Source of the DNA: Pelagibacterales bacterium SAG-MED39
GTDB taxonomy: Bacteria; Pseudomonadota; Alphaproteobacteria; Pelagibacterales; Pelagibacteraceae
DNA: 64,000 nt
Reading direction: 5' to 3'
Assembly: GCA_014653625.1 (NCBI GenBank)
Contig: JACWEI010000002.1
Coordinates: forward strand, 1 to 64,000
Below the pieces are notes generated by a model. It had not been told where the DNA came from and did no database searches. It saw only the letters and a program-made list of their open reading frames with translations. The translations under genes and the position numbers were made by a program. Position 1 is the first letter of the stretch. The number at the start of each line of letters is the position of its first letter. This document shows, one piece after another, positions 1 to 11,424 of this stretch.

Positions 1-737
1 GTCATTTAGCAGAATTAAGAAAAAGGTTAATTCATAGTTTTATATTCTTAATAATTTTTTTTATTACTTGTTATTTTTTTGCTGAGCACCTGTATGGTTT
101 TTTAGTAGAACCTTTTGCTAAAGCTGTAAAAGACGACGGTTCTAACAGAAGATTAATCTTTACCGCACTTCAAGAAACATTTTTAACCTATTTAAAAATA
201 TCTTTTTTCACTGCATTTTTTGTAACTTGCCCATTTATTTTAATGCAAATATGGAAATTTATAGCTCCAGGCCTTTATAAACACGAAAAAATTGCAATTT
301 TACCATATCTAGTTTTAACACCTATCTTATTTTTTTTAGGCGGAATGTTGGTTTACTATTTGATAATGCCACTAGCAATTAAGTTTTTTTTATCATTTGA
401 AAGCACTGGGCTATCTACTAACTTGCCAATTCAATTAGAAGCAAAAGTAAATGAGTACTTATCATTAGTAATGAAGCTTATTTTTGCTTTTGGAATAAGT
501 TTTCAACTCCCTGTAGTTTTGAGTTTATTAGCTAGAGTAGGAGTTGTTGATTCAGATTTTTTAAAAAAAAGAAGGAAATATGTTGTTGTAATCATATTTG
601 CTGCTGCAGCTTTGTTAACCCCACCTGATCCAATTACTCAAATTGGTTTAGCTATTCCATTATTAATTTTATATGAATTATCAATTTTTTCAGTAAAATT
701 TATAGAAAATAAAAATTTGAAAGACTCTGATGCATAA
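1..737 (+). CDS. tatC: Sec-independent translocase subunit TatC (5' end cut by window)
   Basis: TatC is the multi-spanning inner-membrane subunit that recognises twin-arginine signal peptides and forms the Tat translocase with TatA/B. The reading frame is open from base 3 and begins with HLAELRKRL, the conserved N-terminal motif of the family, so only a few residues are missing. Several long hydrophobic segments follow, with the family-typical block around PPDPITQ near the C-terminus. The stop overlaps the serS start by 8 bp, implying co-transcription. A likely client, a Tat-type lipoprotein peptidase, is encoded at 15568-16392. Family assignment is secure; the true start is outside the window. 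Confidence 0.93.
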   Translation, partial: HLAELRKRLIHSFIFLIIFFITCYFFAEHLYGFLVEPFAKAVKDDGSNRRLIFTALQETFLTYLKISFFTAFFVTCPFILMQIWKFIAPGLYKHEKIAILPYLVLTPILFFLGGMLVYYLIMPLAIKFFLSFESTGLSTNLPIQLEAKVNEYLSLVMKLIFAFGISFQLPVVLSLLARVGVVDSDFLKKRRKYVVVIIFAAAALLTPPDPITQIGLAIPLLILYELSIFSVKFIENKNLKDSDA

Positions 738-1989
738 TTTGAAAGAAATTAGAAAAGATTTTGACGCCTTTAAAAAAGCTCTTCAGAAAAGATTTGTTGA
801 TATAGATATCAATAAAATTAAAGACTTAGATATTAAAAATAGAGATTTTATTCAAAAAAAAGAGTCTCTTGAGAAAGAAAAAAAAGATATTTCAAAAATT
901 AAAGATAAATCTTTATTTAAAAAATCTAAAGAAATTACACTAGCTATAGAAAAAATTACCGATCAACAAAAATTAGTTAAAAAAGATCTAGAAAAAATCT
1001 TATCTAATATTCCAAATATACCCCATAAAGATGTTCCTCAAGGTAAAAATGAAAATGACAATATTGAAATTAACAAATCTGGTAAAATACCTGAGTTTAA
1101 CTTTAAACCTAAATCTCATTATGAATTAGGGGAAAACTTAAAGATGCTTGATTTTGATTTAGCAACTAAAACTACGGGTACAAGATTTGTTTTTGTAAAA
1201 AATAAATTAGCTTTGTTAGAGAGGGCTCTTTCTAATTTTATGCTTGATAAACATATATTTAAAAATGGTTATGAAGAAATCTCACCACCATTATTAGCCT
1301 CTGAGAACACAATGTTTGGAACAGGTCAACTTCCTAAATTCGAAAATGATCAATTCGAAATAAAACTTGATGAAGCTACTGATAGAAAATTTTTAATTCC
1401 AACAGCGGAGGTAATTTTAACTAATATTGTAAAAGATAAAGTTATAGATTTTAAATCTTTACCTATGAGATTTGTGGCATCAACCCCGTGTTTTAGAAAA
1501 GAAGCTGGTAGTTATGGTAAAGATACAAAAGGTATGATTAGACAACATCAATTTTATAAAGTTGAAATGGTAAGTATTGTGGAACAAGAAAAGTGTTTAG
1601 ATGAACTTGAAAGAATGACAAATTGTGCAACAAATATCTTAGATCTTTTAGAATTACCTTATAGAAAAATTATTTTGTGTTCAGGAGACATGGGTTTTAG
1701 TGCTGAAAAAACATATGATATTGAAATTTGGTTGCCTTCTGAAAACAATTATAGGGAAATATCTTCTTGTTCGTCTTGCTCTACATTTCAAGCTGTAAGA
1801 ATGAAATCTAGATATAAGAGTCAAAATAATGAAACACTTTATGCTGGCACTTTAAATGGTAGTGGATTAGCTATTGGACGAACTCTCATTGCAATTTTAG
1901 AAAATTATCAACAAAAAGATGGTTCAATAACAGTTCCAAAAGTTCTTAGACCTTATATGAACAATTTAGAAAAAATTTCCATCAATTAA
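730..1989 (+). CDS. serS: Seryl-tRNA synthetase
   Basis: Charges tRNA-Ser with serine in the cytoplasm; class II synthetase. The first ~110 residues form the lysine/glutamate-rich antiparallel coiled-coil arm that contacts the tRNA-Ser long variable arm. The catalytic core shows PTAEV near residue 225, motif 2 (RFVASTPCFRKEAG, ~245-260) and motif 3 (GSGLAIGRTL, ~376-385). At 419 residues it has normal family length. It starts inside the end of tatC (8-bp overlap), consistent with translational coupling. A substrate tRNA-Ser(UGA) lies at 19464-19553 and is the target of the restriction-modification island. Confidence 0.97.
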   Translation: MHNLKEIRKDFDAFKKALQKRFVDIDINKIKDLDIKNRDFIQKKESLEKEKKDISKIKDKSLFKKSKEITLAIEKITDQQKLVKKDLEKILSNIPNIPHKDVPQGKNENDNIEINKSGKIPEFNFKPKSHYELGENLKMLDFDLATKTTGTRFVFVKNKLALLERALSNFMLDKHIFKNGYEEISPPLLASENTMFGTGQLPKFENDQFEIKLDEATDRKFLIPTAEVILTNIVKDKVIDFKSLPMRFVASTPCFRKEAGSYGKDTKGMIRQHQFYKVEMVSIVEQEKCLDELERMTNCATNILDLLELPYRKIILCSGDMGFSAEKTYDIEIWLPSENNYREISSCSSCSTFQAVRMKSRYKSQNNETLYAGTLNGSGLAIGRTLIAILENYQQKDGSITVPKVLRPYMNNLEKISIN

Positions 1990-2043
1990 AGTTGTTTTAA
2001 GTCTTTAGATGGTATAAATATTCTTTTTTAATTAAGGAGTTTT

Positions 2044-2331
2044 ATGGAAAGTTCAGGAATAGGTCAATTTATACCATTAATACTAATTTTTGTTATCTTT
2101 TATTTTTTCTTGATAAGACCTCAACAAAAAAAAGTTAAAGAACATAAGGCAATGGTCGAGAATTTAAAAAAAGGAGATGAAATTGTCACTTCAGGTGGGA
2201 TTACAGGAACCATCACTAGAGTTATCGATAACGATAAAGTAGAGGTAGAAATTGCGGATAACGTTACTGTTGAAGTTATTAGAGGCACAGGTATTCAAAG
2301 TCTAATGAATTCTCAAGAAGTTAAAAAATAG
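2044..2331 (+). CDS. yajC: Preprotein translocase accessory subunit YajC
   Basis: Small inner-membrane protein that associates with SecDF and the Sec translocon. It has one N-terminal membrane segment (~residues 9-25) ending in the hallmark RPQQKK, then a soluble domain with the conserved GDEIVTSGG motif. The 95-residue length is typical. An AAGGAG ribosome binding site lies just upstream of the ATG. It is followed 16 bp later by secD and then secF, the standard yajC-secD-secF operon. Confidence 0.95.
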   Translation: MESSGIGQFIPLILIFVIFYFFLIRPQQKKVKEHKAMVENLKKGDEIVTSGGITGTITRVIDNDKVEVEIADNVTVEVIRGTGIQSLMNSQEVKK

Positions 2332-2347
2332 ATCTCGTTTTAGTAAA

Positions 2348-3901
2348 GTGCTATATTTTTCAAAAATAAAAATATTTTTGGTTTCTTTAGTCTCATTATT
2401 TTTTATTTTATATGCATCTTCAAATCTTCTTAAATTTAGTAATGAGTTATTAAATAAGAAAATAAATCTTGGATTAGATTTACAAGGTGGCTCTTATTTA
2501 TTATTAGAAATTGATAATACACCTGTAATAGAACAAAAACTTCAAAATTTAACAATTACTATTAGAAATTATTTCAAAGAAAAAAATATTAGAGTCAATA
2601 ATATTAAGCTTACAAATCAAAAGCTATCATTTTCTGTGGATGATGAATTCAAACAAATAATTTTAGATGAATTTAACGATAAAGAAAGCAATCTTAATCC
2701 TTATTATCCAAGATTCAAAACTCATCAACTAGAAATAGCTGAGGAAAATAATTCTTTTTTAATTAATTATTCAAAACAAGGAGTAGTTGAACTTAAAACT
2801 TCATCACAAGATCAAGCATTAGAAATAGTTAGAAGAAGAATAGATGAGATCGGTACTAATGAGCCCAATATTCTAAAAAGGGGTAATGATAGAATTCTAG
2901 TAGAATTGCCAGGACTAGATGATCCAATGAGAATAAAATTATTACTTGGTAAAACAGCAAATTTAACTTTTAGATTTGTGACAAAGAGTAGTGATAATTC
3001 TTTTGGTGCTGAAAAACTACTGTATGAAGAAAGTAATGAAGAAGCTTTAGTAAGTAAAAGAATAATTTTGAGTGGTGATAATCTTTTAGATGCTCAACCT
3101 AGAATGAATAGTGAAACTAATGAGACTATAGTTTCTTTTACTTTAGATAGAGTAGGTGCTAAAAGATTTGGTAAAGCCACGTCCACAGGTATTGGAAAAC
3201 AATTAGCTATAGTTTTAGATGGAAAAATTATAAGTGCACCTATTATCAGAGACACTATAGCAAGTGGATCTGGGCAAATAAGTGGAGGTTTTACTTTTCA
3301 ATCTGCAACTGACCTTGCTTTACTATTAAGATCAGGTGCATTACCTGCACCATTAAATATTATTGAAGAGAGAACAGTAGGGCCAGATCTAGGACAAGAC
3401 TCAATTGATGCTGGAATAATTGCATTAGTTATCGGATTTATCCTCGTTATCTTATTTATTTTTGTAAAATACAAAATATTTGGGCTTATCACAAATATAG
3501 CTTTGATCATTAATTTGTTTATTTTAATTGGTGTATTAACGATATTTGAAGCAACTTTAACTTTACCAGGTATAGCAGGAATAATTTTAACAGTTGGTAT
3601 GGCTGTCGATGCAAATGTTTTAATATTTGAGAGAATAAAAGAAGAATTAAAAAATGAAAAAAACAATTTAATAGCCTTTGATAGTGGTTACACTAAATCC
3701 AGGACAGCAATTCTTGATGCAAATATAACAACATTATTAGCAGCGATAATTTTATTTTTTATGGGTTCGGGTCCAATAAAAGGATTTTCTTTAACTTTAG
3801 GAGTGGGTATTTTTACAACACTCTTTTCTGTGTATTTTATAGCTAGATTATTGACAGCTATATATGTTGAAAAAAATAAAGAAAAACTGGGGCTTATTTA
3901 A
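2348..3901 (+). CDS. secD: Protein translocase subunit SecD
   Basis: RND-family membrane protein that, with SecF, uses the proton-motive force to pull preproteins out of the Sec channel. One N-terminal membrane segment is followed by the LGLDLQGGSYLLLEID signature, a large periplasmic region with the RRRIDEIGTNEP block, then a C-terminal membrane domain (~350-510). It begins with GTG; the predicted N-terminal membrane helix follows directly, supporting this start. The stop abuts the secF start, so the two are translationally coupled. The 517-residue length is normal for alphaproteobacteria. Confidence 0.96.
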   Translation: MLYFSKIKIFLVSLVSLFFILYASSNLLKFSNELLNKKINLGLDLQGGSYLLLEIDNTPVIEQKLQNLTITIRNYFKEKNIRVNNIKLTNQKLSFSVDDEFKQIILDEFNDKESNLNPYYPRFKTHQLEIAEENNSFLINYSKQGVVELKTSSQDQALEIVRRRIDEIGTNEPNILKRGNDRILVELPGLDDPMRIKLLLGKTANLTFRFVTKSSDNSFGAEKLLYEESNEEALVSKRIILSGDNLLDAQPRMNSETNETIVSFTLDRVGAKRFGKATSTGIGKQLAIVLDGKIISAPIIRDTIASGSGQISGGFTFQSATDLALLLRSGALPAPLNIIEERTVGPDLGQDSIDAGIIALVIGFILVILFIFVKYKIFGLITNIALIINLFILIGVLTIFEATLTLPGIAGIILTVGMAVDANVLIFERIKEELKNEKNNLIAFDSGYTKSRTAILDANITTLLAAIILFFMGSGPIKGFSLTLGVGIFTTLFSVYFIARLLTAIYVEKNKEKLGLI

Positions 3902-4789
3902 ATGATTGGGTTTAATAGATACTATAATAGATTTAATATTCTATCTATTGCACTTGTTGTTATATCTTTAATGTTTTTAGTCTTTAAAGGTTTAAATTTT
4001 GGAATAGATTTTAAAGGTGGAACTCTTATAGAATTAAGGTCAACTGACTCCAAGATTAATGTCTCTTCTTTAAGAGATAGGCTTAATCAAATGAATCTAG
4101 GTGATATTTCTGTAAAAAATTTTGGTAATGAAACTGATTTTTTAATCAAATTTGAAGATAATAGTAACAAAAATATTATAGAAGAAATTAAGGATTTTTT
4201 AGATAAATCCTTTGGAAATAATTTTGACTTTAGAAGAGTAGAAAATGTTGGTCCAAAGGTAAGTGCTGAGTTATTACAATCAGGTATTATAGCTATATCT
4301 GTAGCGTTAACATTAATGCTTGTTTACATTTGGATTAGATTTGAATGGCAGTTTAGTCTAGGTGCAATACTAGCATTATTTCATGATGTTATAGTAACGC
4401 TAGGATTATTCTCATTACTTGGACTGGAAATTAACTTATCAATCATTGCTGCTGTTTTGACTATTGTTGGGTACTCTATGAATGATACAGTAGTTATATT
4501 TGATAGAGTAAGAGAAAATTTAAGAAAATATTCTGATATAAAGATTTTTGAATTAACAAATATTTCAATTAATGAAACATTATCAAGAACCTTAATTACA
4601 TCTATAACAACTTTATTAGCTTTATTTTCAATATTCTTTTTTGGTGGTGAGATTTTAAAAGGTTTTTCTTTAGCAATGATTTTTGGTGTTTTGTTTGGTA
4701 CTTACTCTTCAATTTATATAGCAAATACTGTTTTAGTTAGACTTAAAGTCTCGCAAAAAACTATTTTGAAGGGGGATGATAAAATTTAA
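3902..4789 (+). CDS. secF: Protein translocase subunit SecF
   Basis: Partner of SecD in the proton-driven accessory complex of the Sec translocon. It has an N-terminal membrane segment, the GIDFKGGTLIELR signature, a short periplasmic domain ending in VGPKVSAEL, and a membrane domain with the family's YSMNDTVVIFDRVRENL block. The length of 295 residues is typical. It starts immediately after the secD stop. Its 3' end overlaps the convergent gene at 4786-5388 by 4 bp, leaving no room for a dedicated terminator. Confidence 0.96.
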   Translation: MIGFNRYYNRFNILSIALVVISLMFLVFKGLNFGIDFKGGTLIELRSTDSKINVSSLRDRLNQMNLGDISVKNFGNETDFLIKFEDNSNKNIIEEIKDFLDKSFGNNFDFRRVENVGPKVSAELLQSGIIAISVALTLMLVYIWIRFEWQFSLGAILALFHDVIVTLGLFSLLGLEINLSIIAAVLTIVGYSMNDTVVIFDRVRENLRKYSDIKIFELTNISINETLSRTLITSITTLLALFSIFFFGGEILKGFSLAMIFGVLFGTYSSIYIANTVLVRLKVSQKTILKGDDKI

Positions 4790-5388
4790 TATAAATTTTG
4801 AGCAGCTACCATTGTAAGCAGCATTGGTAAGGACAATAAAGTATTTGTTCTTGAAAAAAGCATTGCTGTTCGTGCAGATTTTGCTTTTAACTCAGGTTCA
4901 CATTCAACTATACCAAGAGCTCTTTTTTGATTTGGCCAAATAACAAACCAAACATTGAATGCCATTATAACACCTAACCACATTCCAATACCAATTGCAG
5001 TATGTTTTGGAATACCTGAGGCTACACTTAAAGTCATGGCGTCATGAAGGTAACCATTTAATCCCGCAAGTATTAACCCTGATAAAACTGTAAAAGCTGC
5101 TGCCCATCTAAAATAAAAAAGAGCTGCTGGAGCAATAACTTTGCCTATAGCAGGTTTTTGCTCATCTGGGATTTTACCCATGTTAGGTATCTGAACAAAG
5201 TTGAAATACCAAAGCAATCCTATCCACATAATACTCACAACTACGTGCGTATATCTTGCAACCCAACTCCAGAAAAGTCTATCAAAGCTAAAACCATCAT
5301 TCTGATAAAACAATCCTAGAAATAAAATTATTGCTAGAGCTAATGAAGCATGTATTGTTTTTGATAAAGATGAAAGTAAAGTTCCCAT
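4786..5388 (-). CDS. Urate-hydroxylase-type (PuuD N-terminal-like) membrane protein
   Basis: A 200-residue protein with about five membrane segments and histidines and tryptophans placed near them (RYTHVVVSIMWIG, FRWAAAF, VWFVIWPNQK). The pattern resembles the membrane domain of PuuD-type urate hydroxylases (urate oxidase N-terminal family). PuuD normally carries a C-terminal cytochrome c domain; here the protein ends after the membrane part and has no CxxCH. No purine-degradation genes are nearby, so urate should not be assumed as the substrate. A haem-binding membrane oxidoreductase or electron carrier is an inference. Family recognition is moderate; function is unknown. Confidence 0.6.
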   Translation of the reverse strand: MGTLLSSLSKTIHASLALAIILFLGLFYQNDGFSFDRLFWSWVARYTHVVVSIMWIGLLWYFNFVQIPNMGKIPDEQKPAIGKVIAPAALFYFRWAAAFTVLSGLILAGLNGYLHDAMTLSVASGIPKHTAIGIGMWLGVIMAFNVWFVIWPNQKRALGIVECEPELKAKSARTAMLFSRTNTLLSLPMLLTMVAAQNLY

Positions 5389-5437
5389 GAGTATTATTTA
5401 TATACTAAATTAAACAAATTATAACTATATTTTTTTT

Positions 5438-8293
5438 TTAGTTCAATAGAGGTTTTAAAAATTTACCTGTATAACTCTCATTTATTTTACAAATTTCCTC
5501 TGGTTTTCCTTCAGCAATTATCTTACCACCCTTAACACCACCTTCTGGTCCCATATCAACTATATAATCAGCAGTTTTTATAACATCTAAATTGTGTTCA
5601 ATTACTACAACTGTGTTCCCTAAAGCAACGAAAGTGTGGAGAATTTCTAACAATTTTTTAATATCATGTTGATGTAATCCTGTTGTTGGTTCATCTAAAA
5701 TGTACATAGTTCTACCCGTTGATCTTTTCGATAATTCTTTTGCTAGTTTAATCCTTTGTGCTTCACCACCAGATAGAGTGGTAGCCTGTTGTCCAATTTT
5801 AATATAACCTAAACCAACTTTTTTTAATGTTAGTAATTTGGTCTTTATATTAGATATATTTTCAAAATATTCACATCCTTCATCAACTGTCATATTTAAA
5901 ACATCAGCAATGCTTTTATCTTTAAATTTTATTTCTAAAGTTTCACGATTGTATCTGGTGCCTTTGCATTCATCACATTGAATATAAACATCAGGGAGGA
6001 AATGCATTTCATAAGTAATAACACCATCGCCTTCACATGCTTCACACCTTCCACCTTTAACATTAAATGAAAATCTCCCAGGTTTGTAGCCTCTAGTTTT
6101 TGACATAGGCAAACTAGTAAACCAATCTCTGATTGGACCAAATGCACCCGTATAAGTGGCTGGATTAGATCTGGGTGTTCGTCCTATAGGGGATTGGTCT
6201 ATATCAATTATTTTATCAATTAATTCTGTGCCTTTAAATCCTTTAAATGGTTTTGGAATTTTTCTAGATTTATTATTATTTAAAGTTAGATTTAAAGCGT
6301 TATACAAAGTTTGTAAAACAAGTGTAGATTTACCACTTCCAGAAACTCCCGTAACACATGTTAAACTTCCTAAAGGTATTTTCAAATTTACATTATCCAA
6401 ATTATTTCCTGTTGCTCCAGTAATTTCTAAAAATCTACCGTTTTTTGCTAATCTTCTTTTTTGTGGAATATTAATTCTGAGTTTATTTGAAAGATATTTA
6501 CCAGTGATACTGTTTTGATTTTGACTGATATCTTTAAAGCTTCCTTGAGCAACTATTTCACCTCCGTTATTTCCTGCCTGTGGACCCAAATCAATTATAT
6601 GATCGGCATTTTCCATTGTTTCTGTGTCATGCTCTACTACAATAACAGTATTTCCTAGGTCTCTTAATCTTTTTAGAGCATTAATAAGTTTTACATTATC
6701 CTTTTGGTGTAATCCGATTGAAGGTTCATCCAAAACATACAAAACTCCAGTAAGACCTGATCCAATTTGTGAAGCTAATCTGATTCTTTGAGCTTCACCA
6801 CCTGATAAAGTTCCAGACTCTCTAGAAAGTGTTAAGTAGTCAAGACCAACATTTAATAAGAAGTTTAATCTTTCGTTAATCTCTTTTAAAATATGCTCTG
6901 CTATTTTAATTTGTCTATCATCTAATTTATTTTTAAGATCCTCAAACCATTTTGCTGCATCTAGTATAGATTTTTCTGTTACCTCACTAATATGCAATCC
7001 ATCAATTTTGACACAAAGAGCCTCATCTTTTAATCTATGTCCATTACATCTCTCACACTTTGTATCAGATTGATATTGAGCAATTTCTTCTCTTTTCCAA
7101 TCACTATCAGTTTCAAGATATCTTCTTTCTAAATTATTGATGACACCTTCAAAGGATTTTTTGTGAGAATATTTTTCGTAACCATCATCATAAGTAAATT
7201 TAATTTCTTCATCGTCTGAACCGTATAAAATGATATCTTTAATTTTTTTAGAGAGTTTTGACCATTTTTCCTCAAGTGAAAAATTGTAATGTTTAGCTAA
7301 TGAAGCTAAAGTTTGAGCGTAGTAGAGTGTGGTTGTTTTAGCCCAAGGTTCAATTGCTCCATCAACTATAGTTTTTTTTTCATTAGGAATAACTAAATTT
7401 GGATCAACATTTAACTTGATACCTATACCTTCACATTCTTCACAAGCTCCAAATGGACTATTAAATGAAAATAATCTTGGTTCAATTTCTTCAATTGTGA
7501 AACCACTCTCGGGACAAGCAAATTTAGTTGAAAAAATTAATTTTTCTAATTTTCTGAATTTTTTTGGTAATGTTTCGTCCTCATATTCAACAAATAATAA
7601 ACCGTTAGATAGATTTATAGCTGTTTCTATACCTTCAGCCAATCTATTACCTAATGAAGAATTTACAATTATTCTATCAACTAAAATAGAAATATCATGC
7701 TTTACTTTTTTATTTAACTCAGGTACTTTTTCAATATCATACAATGCATCATCTATTTTAATTTTTCTAAAACCTCTTTTTTTATAACCTAAAATTTCTT
7801 TTTTATATTCACCTTTTCTGCCTCTTACGACAGGAGCATAAAGAAAAATAGTTGCTTTTTTTGGTAATTGTCTAATTTTATCTACAATCTGGGTAACTGT
7901 TTGAGACTTAATTGGTTTACCTGTAAATGGTGAATAAGGTATACCCGCTCTTGCGTAAAGAACTCTCATATAATCATAAATTTCAGTAACTGTTGCTACA
8001 GTAGATCTGGGATTCTTTGATGTATTTTTTTGTTCAATTGATATAGCTGGACTTAAACCTTCGATTAAATCCACATTAGGTTTTTTCATTTTATCTAAAA
8101 ATTGTCTTGCATATGCAGACAAACTTTCAACGTATCTTCTTTGACCTTCAGCATACACTGTATCAAAAGCAAGAGATGATTTACCTGACCCTGATAGGCC
8201 CGTAATAACGATAAATTTATCTTTTGGAATTTCTAAAGAAATATTCTTTAAATTATGTTCTTTAGCACCCTTAATAACTATCTTTTTAATCAT
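5438..8293 (-). CDS. uvrA: Excinuclease ABC subunit A
   Basis: DNA-damage recognition ATPase of nucleotide excision repair. It has two ABC ATPase modules: the first Walker A ([19 protein letters not shown]) is near residue 32 and the second ([14 protein letters not shown]) near 645, each with an LSGGEAQR signature. Zinc-finger cysteine pairs are intact (ACEECEGIG in the first module; CEACEGDG and CDECKGTRY in the second). At 951 residues it is full length. It is divergent from ssb, with about 90 bp between the two starts holding both promoters, a layout common in alphaproteobacteria. Confidence 0.97.
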   Translation of the reverse strand: MIKKIVIKGAKEHNLKNISLEIPKDKFIVITGLSGSGKSSLAFDTVYAEGQRRYVESLSAYARQFLDKMKKPNVDLIEGLSPAISIEQKNTSKNPRSTVATVTEIYDYMRVLYARAGIPYSPFTGKPIKSQTVTQIVDKIRQLPKKATIFLYAPVVRGRKGEYKKEILGYKKRGFRKIKIDDALYDIEKVPELNKKVKHDISILVDRIIVNSSLGNRLAEGIETAINLSNGLLFVEYEDETLPKKFRKLEKLIFSTKFACPESGFTIEEIEPRLFSFNSPFGACEECEGIGIKLNVDPNLVIPNEKKTIVDGAIEPWAKTTTLYYAQTLASLAKHYNFSLEEKWSKLSKKIKDIILYGSDDEEIKFTYDDGYEKYSHKKSFEGVINNLERRYLETDSDWKREEIAQYQSDTKCERCNGHRLKDEALCVKIDGLHISEVTEKSILDAAKWFEDLKNKLDDRQIKIAEHILKEINERLNFLLNVGLDYLTLSRESGTLSGGEAQRIRLASQIGSGLTGVLYVLDEPSIGLHQKDNVKLINALKRLRDLGNTVIVVEHDTETMENADHIIDLGPQAGNNGGEIVAQGSFKDISQNQNSITGKYLSNKLRINIPQKRRLAKNGRFLEITGATGNNLDNVNLKIPLGSLTCVTGVSGSGKSTLVLQTLYNALNLTLNNNKSRKIPKPFKGFKGTELIDKIIDIDQSPIGRTPRSNPATYTGAFGPIRDWFTSLPMSKTRGYKPGRFSFNVKGGRCEACEGDGVITYEMHFLPDVYIQCDECKGTRYNRETLEIKFKDKSIADVLNMTVDEGCEYFENISNIKTKLLTLKKVGLGYIKIGQQATTLSGGEAQRIKLAKELSKRSTGRTMYILDEPTTGLHQHDIKKLLEILHTFVALGNTVVVIEHNLDVIKTADYIVDMGPEGGVKGGKIIAEGKPEEICKINESYTGKFLKPLLN

Positions 8294-8383
8294 AATTTTT
8301 GTTGCTTTGACTTAATAAAATTAATATTCAGAGTAAATTGTGATATAATTCTAATTAAATAATTTAACAAATATTAAAATATT

Positions 8384-8839
8384 ATGGCTGGAAGTTTAAA
8401 TAAAGTACTTTTAATTGGTCGTTTGGGCGCAGACCCAGAAATCAAACAAATGGTTAATGGTAAAAGTGTTGCTAGATTAAGTTTAGCTACAAGTCAATCT
8501 TGGAAAGACAAAAATAGTGGTGAAAAAAAAGAAAAAACAGAATGGCACCGTATAGTTGTATTTAATGAAGGTTTGGTAAATGTAGTTCAGCAATATCTAA
8601 AAAAAGGAGCTCAGATTTACGTAGAGGGCCAATTAACGACAAGAAAATGGAAAGATGAACAATCAGGTCAGGATAAATATTCTACAGAAATAGTAATTCA
8701 AGGTTATAACTCATCTTTGACTATGTTGGGTGGTGGAAATTCAGGTGGTGGAATAGCTAATGACAACACACAATCTTCTAAAAATAATGATGACTTGTCC
8801 CAAATATCAAATGATATGGACGATGAAATTCCATTTTAA
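8384..8839 (+). CDS. ssb: Single-stranded DNA-binding protein
   Basis: Binds and protects single-stranded DNA during replication and repair. An OB-fold occupies about residues 1-110 (starting [17 protein letters not shown]), followed by a Gly/Asn/Ser-rich linker and the acidic tip DMDDEIPF that recruits partner proteins. At 151 residues it is a typical length. A TATAAT box at 8344-8349 lies suitably upstream of the ATG; no clear -35 hexamer is seen. gyrA starts 5 bp after the stop, so the two probably share a transcript. Confidence 0.96.
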   Translation: MAGSLNKVLLIGRLGADPEIKQMVNGKSVARLSLATSQSWKDKNSGEKKEKTEWHRIVVFNEGLVNVVQQYLKKGAQIYVEGQLTTRKWKDEQSGQDKYSTEIVIQGYNSSLTMLGGGNSGGGIANDNTQSSKNNDDLSQISNDMDDEIPF

Positions 8840-8844
8840 TCTTT

Positions 8845-11424
8845 ATGCAAAAAACTGAAGTACAAGAGGATAAAAATATAAAATTGATTTCAATGCATGA
8901 TGAGATGAGCTCGTCTTATCTATCATATGCTATGAGTGTCATCGTAAGTAGGGCTCTGCCAGATATTAGAGACGGTCTTAAGCCTGTTCATAGAAGAATT
9001 TTATATGCTATGTACAAGGGAGGATATGACTGGTCGAAACAATTTAGAAAATCTGCAAGAATAGTTGGAGACGTAATTGGTAAATATCACCCACATGGAG
9101 ATCAATCTGTCTATGATGCTTTAGTACGAATGGTTCAAGATTTTTCAATGAGCTTACCTTTAGTTGATGGTCAGGGTAATTTTGGTTCTATAGATGGAGA
9201 TCCTGCGGCAGCAATGAGATATACTGAAACAAGGTTATCAAAAGTATCTCAATATTTGATTGATGATATAGAGAAAAATACAATCAATTTTAAAAGTAAC
9301 TATGACGAAACTGAAAAAGAACCGACTGTTTTGCCTGCTCAATTTCCTAATCTATTAGTAAATGGTGCTGGAGGTATAGCGGTTGGAATGGCCACAAGTA
9401 TTCCTCCTCATAATCTAGGCGAAGTAATAAATGGAACATTAGCTTTAATAGATAATAAAGAAATAAAGATAAAAGAATTAATGAAGTATATTCCAGGACC
9501 TGACTTTCCTACAGGAGGTGTTATTATAGGTAAAGATATAATCAAACAGGGATACAATAAAGGGCGAGGATCATTCAAAATTAGAGGTGAAATTTCTATA
9601 GAAAGTTTAAAGAACGGAAGAGAAAGATTAGTAATAACATCTATACCCTATCAAGTTAATAAATCAGTATTAAATGAGCGTATAGCTCAATTAGTTAGAG
9701 AAAAAAAAATTGAAGGTATAAAAGACATAAGAGATGAGTCTAACAGAGAAGGTATTAGAGTTTCGATTGATTTAAGAAATGGAGTAGAACCAGAAACTGT
9801 TAAAAGACAACTTTACAAAAATACTCAAATTGAAAGTTCATTTGGTTTTAATACCTTAGCTATTGTTGATGGTAAACCCGAAACATGTAATCTTAAAGAT
9901 TTTTTATCTAGTTTTCTGAATTTCAGAGAAGATGTTGTAATAAAAAAAACAAAATTTGATTTACAGAAAGCTGAAGAAAGAGCTCATATTTTAATTGGTT
10001 TATCAGTGTCAGTTGAAAATTTAGATAAGATCATAAAAATTATAAGAAACTCAAAAACACCTGATGATGCAAAAAAATCAATATTAAATACAAAATGGAA
10101 AATTAATAAATCTCAAAAGATGATTTCCTTAGTAGAAAATAAAAAAACAAAAGGTTTATACTCTCTTTCAGAGCCCCAAGTTAATGCAATTTTAGAATTA
10201 AGGTTACAAAAATTAACAGCTTTAGGAATAAACGAAATTGAAATAGAGATAAAAAAATTAGCTGAATTAATACTAGGATATAAAAAAATTATTTCTTCGA
10301 AAAAAGAACTACAGAAAGTTATTAGTGAAGAACTTAAAAATATTAAAGAGAAATATTCTTCACCTAGGCGTACAAAAATTATTGATGCAGTTCTTAACTA
10401 TGATATTGAAGAAACTATCCAAAAACAATCTGTAATAATTACAGTTACACTGCAAGGTTACATAAAAAGAGGATCTCTAAATAACGTAAAAACACAAAAA
10501 AGAGGAGGTAAAGGAAAAACAGGTATTACTACACGAAACGAGGACTCTGTAATTCAAACGCTATCAGTTAATACTCATACTTCAGTTTTATTTTTTTCTA
10601 CCGAAGGTTTGGTTTATAGAGTGAAGGCTTGGAAAATACCCGAAGGAACAGCAGCGTCCAAAGGTAAGTCTTTATTCAATATATTACCTCTCAAAAACCA
10701 TCAATCTATAAGTTCCATTATGCCATTTCCTGAAGAAGATAATAATTCTAAAGACTATCAAATAGTTTTTGCAACTTCACAAGGTAAAATTAGAAAAAAT
10801 AGTCTTGAAGATTTTTCTTCAATAAATGCATCAGGAAAAATTGCAATGAAATTGGATAATAATGATAAAATCGTTGGAGTTAAAATTTGTAAAGATGATC
10901 AAGACATAATATTAAGTACAAAATTTGGTAAATGTATAAGATTTGAGTCTAAAAAGTTGAGAGTGTTTAAGGGTAGATCATCTAAAGGAATCAAAGGGAT
11001 TGAATTAGCACCAAATGATCAGATTGTCTCATTGTCAATAATTGATAATAATAAAATAAAAAAAAATGGAAAAAAGACTTCAAATGAAAAATCTGAATTA
11101 AAGGCTACTGAAAAATTCATATTATCAATTACTGAAAATGGTTTTGGTAAAAAAACTCTGCACACAGATTATCGAGTAACTAATAGAGGTGGAAAAGGAA
11201 TAATAGGCATTGTTAACTCTCCGAGAAATGGAAATATAGCCTCATCGTTTCCTGTTTTCGATGGTGATGAAATTATGATTTCTACTAACAAAGGAAGAGT
11301 AATAAGGATTGCTGTTAAAGAAATAAGAACAGCTGGAAGAAACACTCAAGGAGTTCGTATTATTAAATTATCTGGTGATGAAAAAGTTGTTTCTTCAATC
11401 AAGATTGATGATAATTTAATATAA
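8845..11424 (+). CDS. gyrA: DNA gyrase subunit A
   Basis: Breakage-reunion subunit of DNA gyrase. The N-terminal winged-helix/tower region contains the catalytic tyrosine in [11 protein letters not shown] (near residue 126). The C-terminal beta-pinwheel wraps DNA and carries the GyrA box as [10 protein letters not shown] near residue 551, which identifies it as gyrase rather than ParC. The length of 859 residues is normal. The stop overlaps the coaD start by one base (TAATG), so translation is likely coupled. Confidence 0.97.
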   Translation: MQKTEVQEDKNIKLISMHDEMSSSYLSYAMSVIVSRALPDIRDGLKPVHRRILYAMYKGGYDWSKQFRKSARIVGDVIGKYHPHGDQSVYDALVRMVQDFSMSLPLVDGQGNFGSIDGDPAAAMRYTETRLSKVSQYLIDDIEKNTINFKSNYDETEKEPTVLPAQFPNLLVNGAGGIAVGMATSIPPHNLGEVINGTLALIDNKEIKIKELMKYIPGPDFPTGGVIIGKDIIKQGYNKGRGSFKIRGEISIESLKNGRERLVITSIPYQVNKSVLNERIAQLVREKKIEGIKDIRDESNREGIRVSIDLRNGVEPETVKRQLYKNTQIESSFGFNTLAIVDGKPETCNLKDFLSSFLNFREDVVIKKTKFDLQKAEERAHILIGLSVSVENLDKIIKIIRNSKTPDDAKKSILNTKWKINKSQKMISLVENKKTKGLYSLSEPQVNAILELRLQKLTALGINEIEIEIKKLAELILGYKKIISSKKELQKVISEELKNIKEKYSSPRRTKIIDAVLNYDIEETIQKQSVIITVTLQGYIKRGSLNNVKTQKRGGKGKTGITTRNEDSVIQTLSVNTHTSVLFFSTEGLVYRVKAWKIPEGTAASKGKSLFNILPLKNHQSISSIMPFPEEDNNSKDYQIVFATSQGKIRKNSLEDFSSINASGKIAMKLDNNDKIVGVKICKDDQDIILSTKFGKCIRFESKKLRVFKGRSSKGIKGIELAPNDQIVSLSIIDNNKIKKNGKKTSNEKSELKATEKFILSITENGFGKKTLHTDYRVTNRGGKGIIGIVNSPRNGNIASSFPVFDGDEIMISTNKGRVIRIAVKEIRTAGRNTQGVRIIKLSGDEKVVSSIKIDDNLI

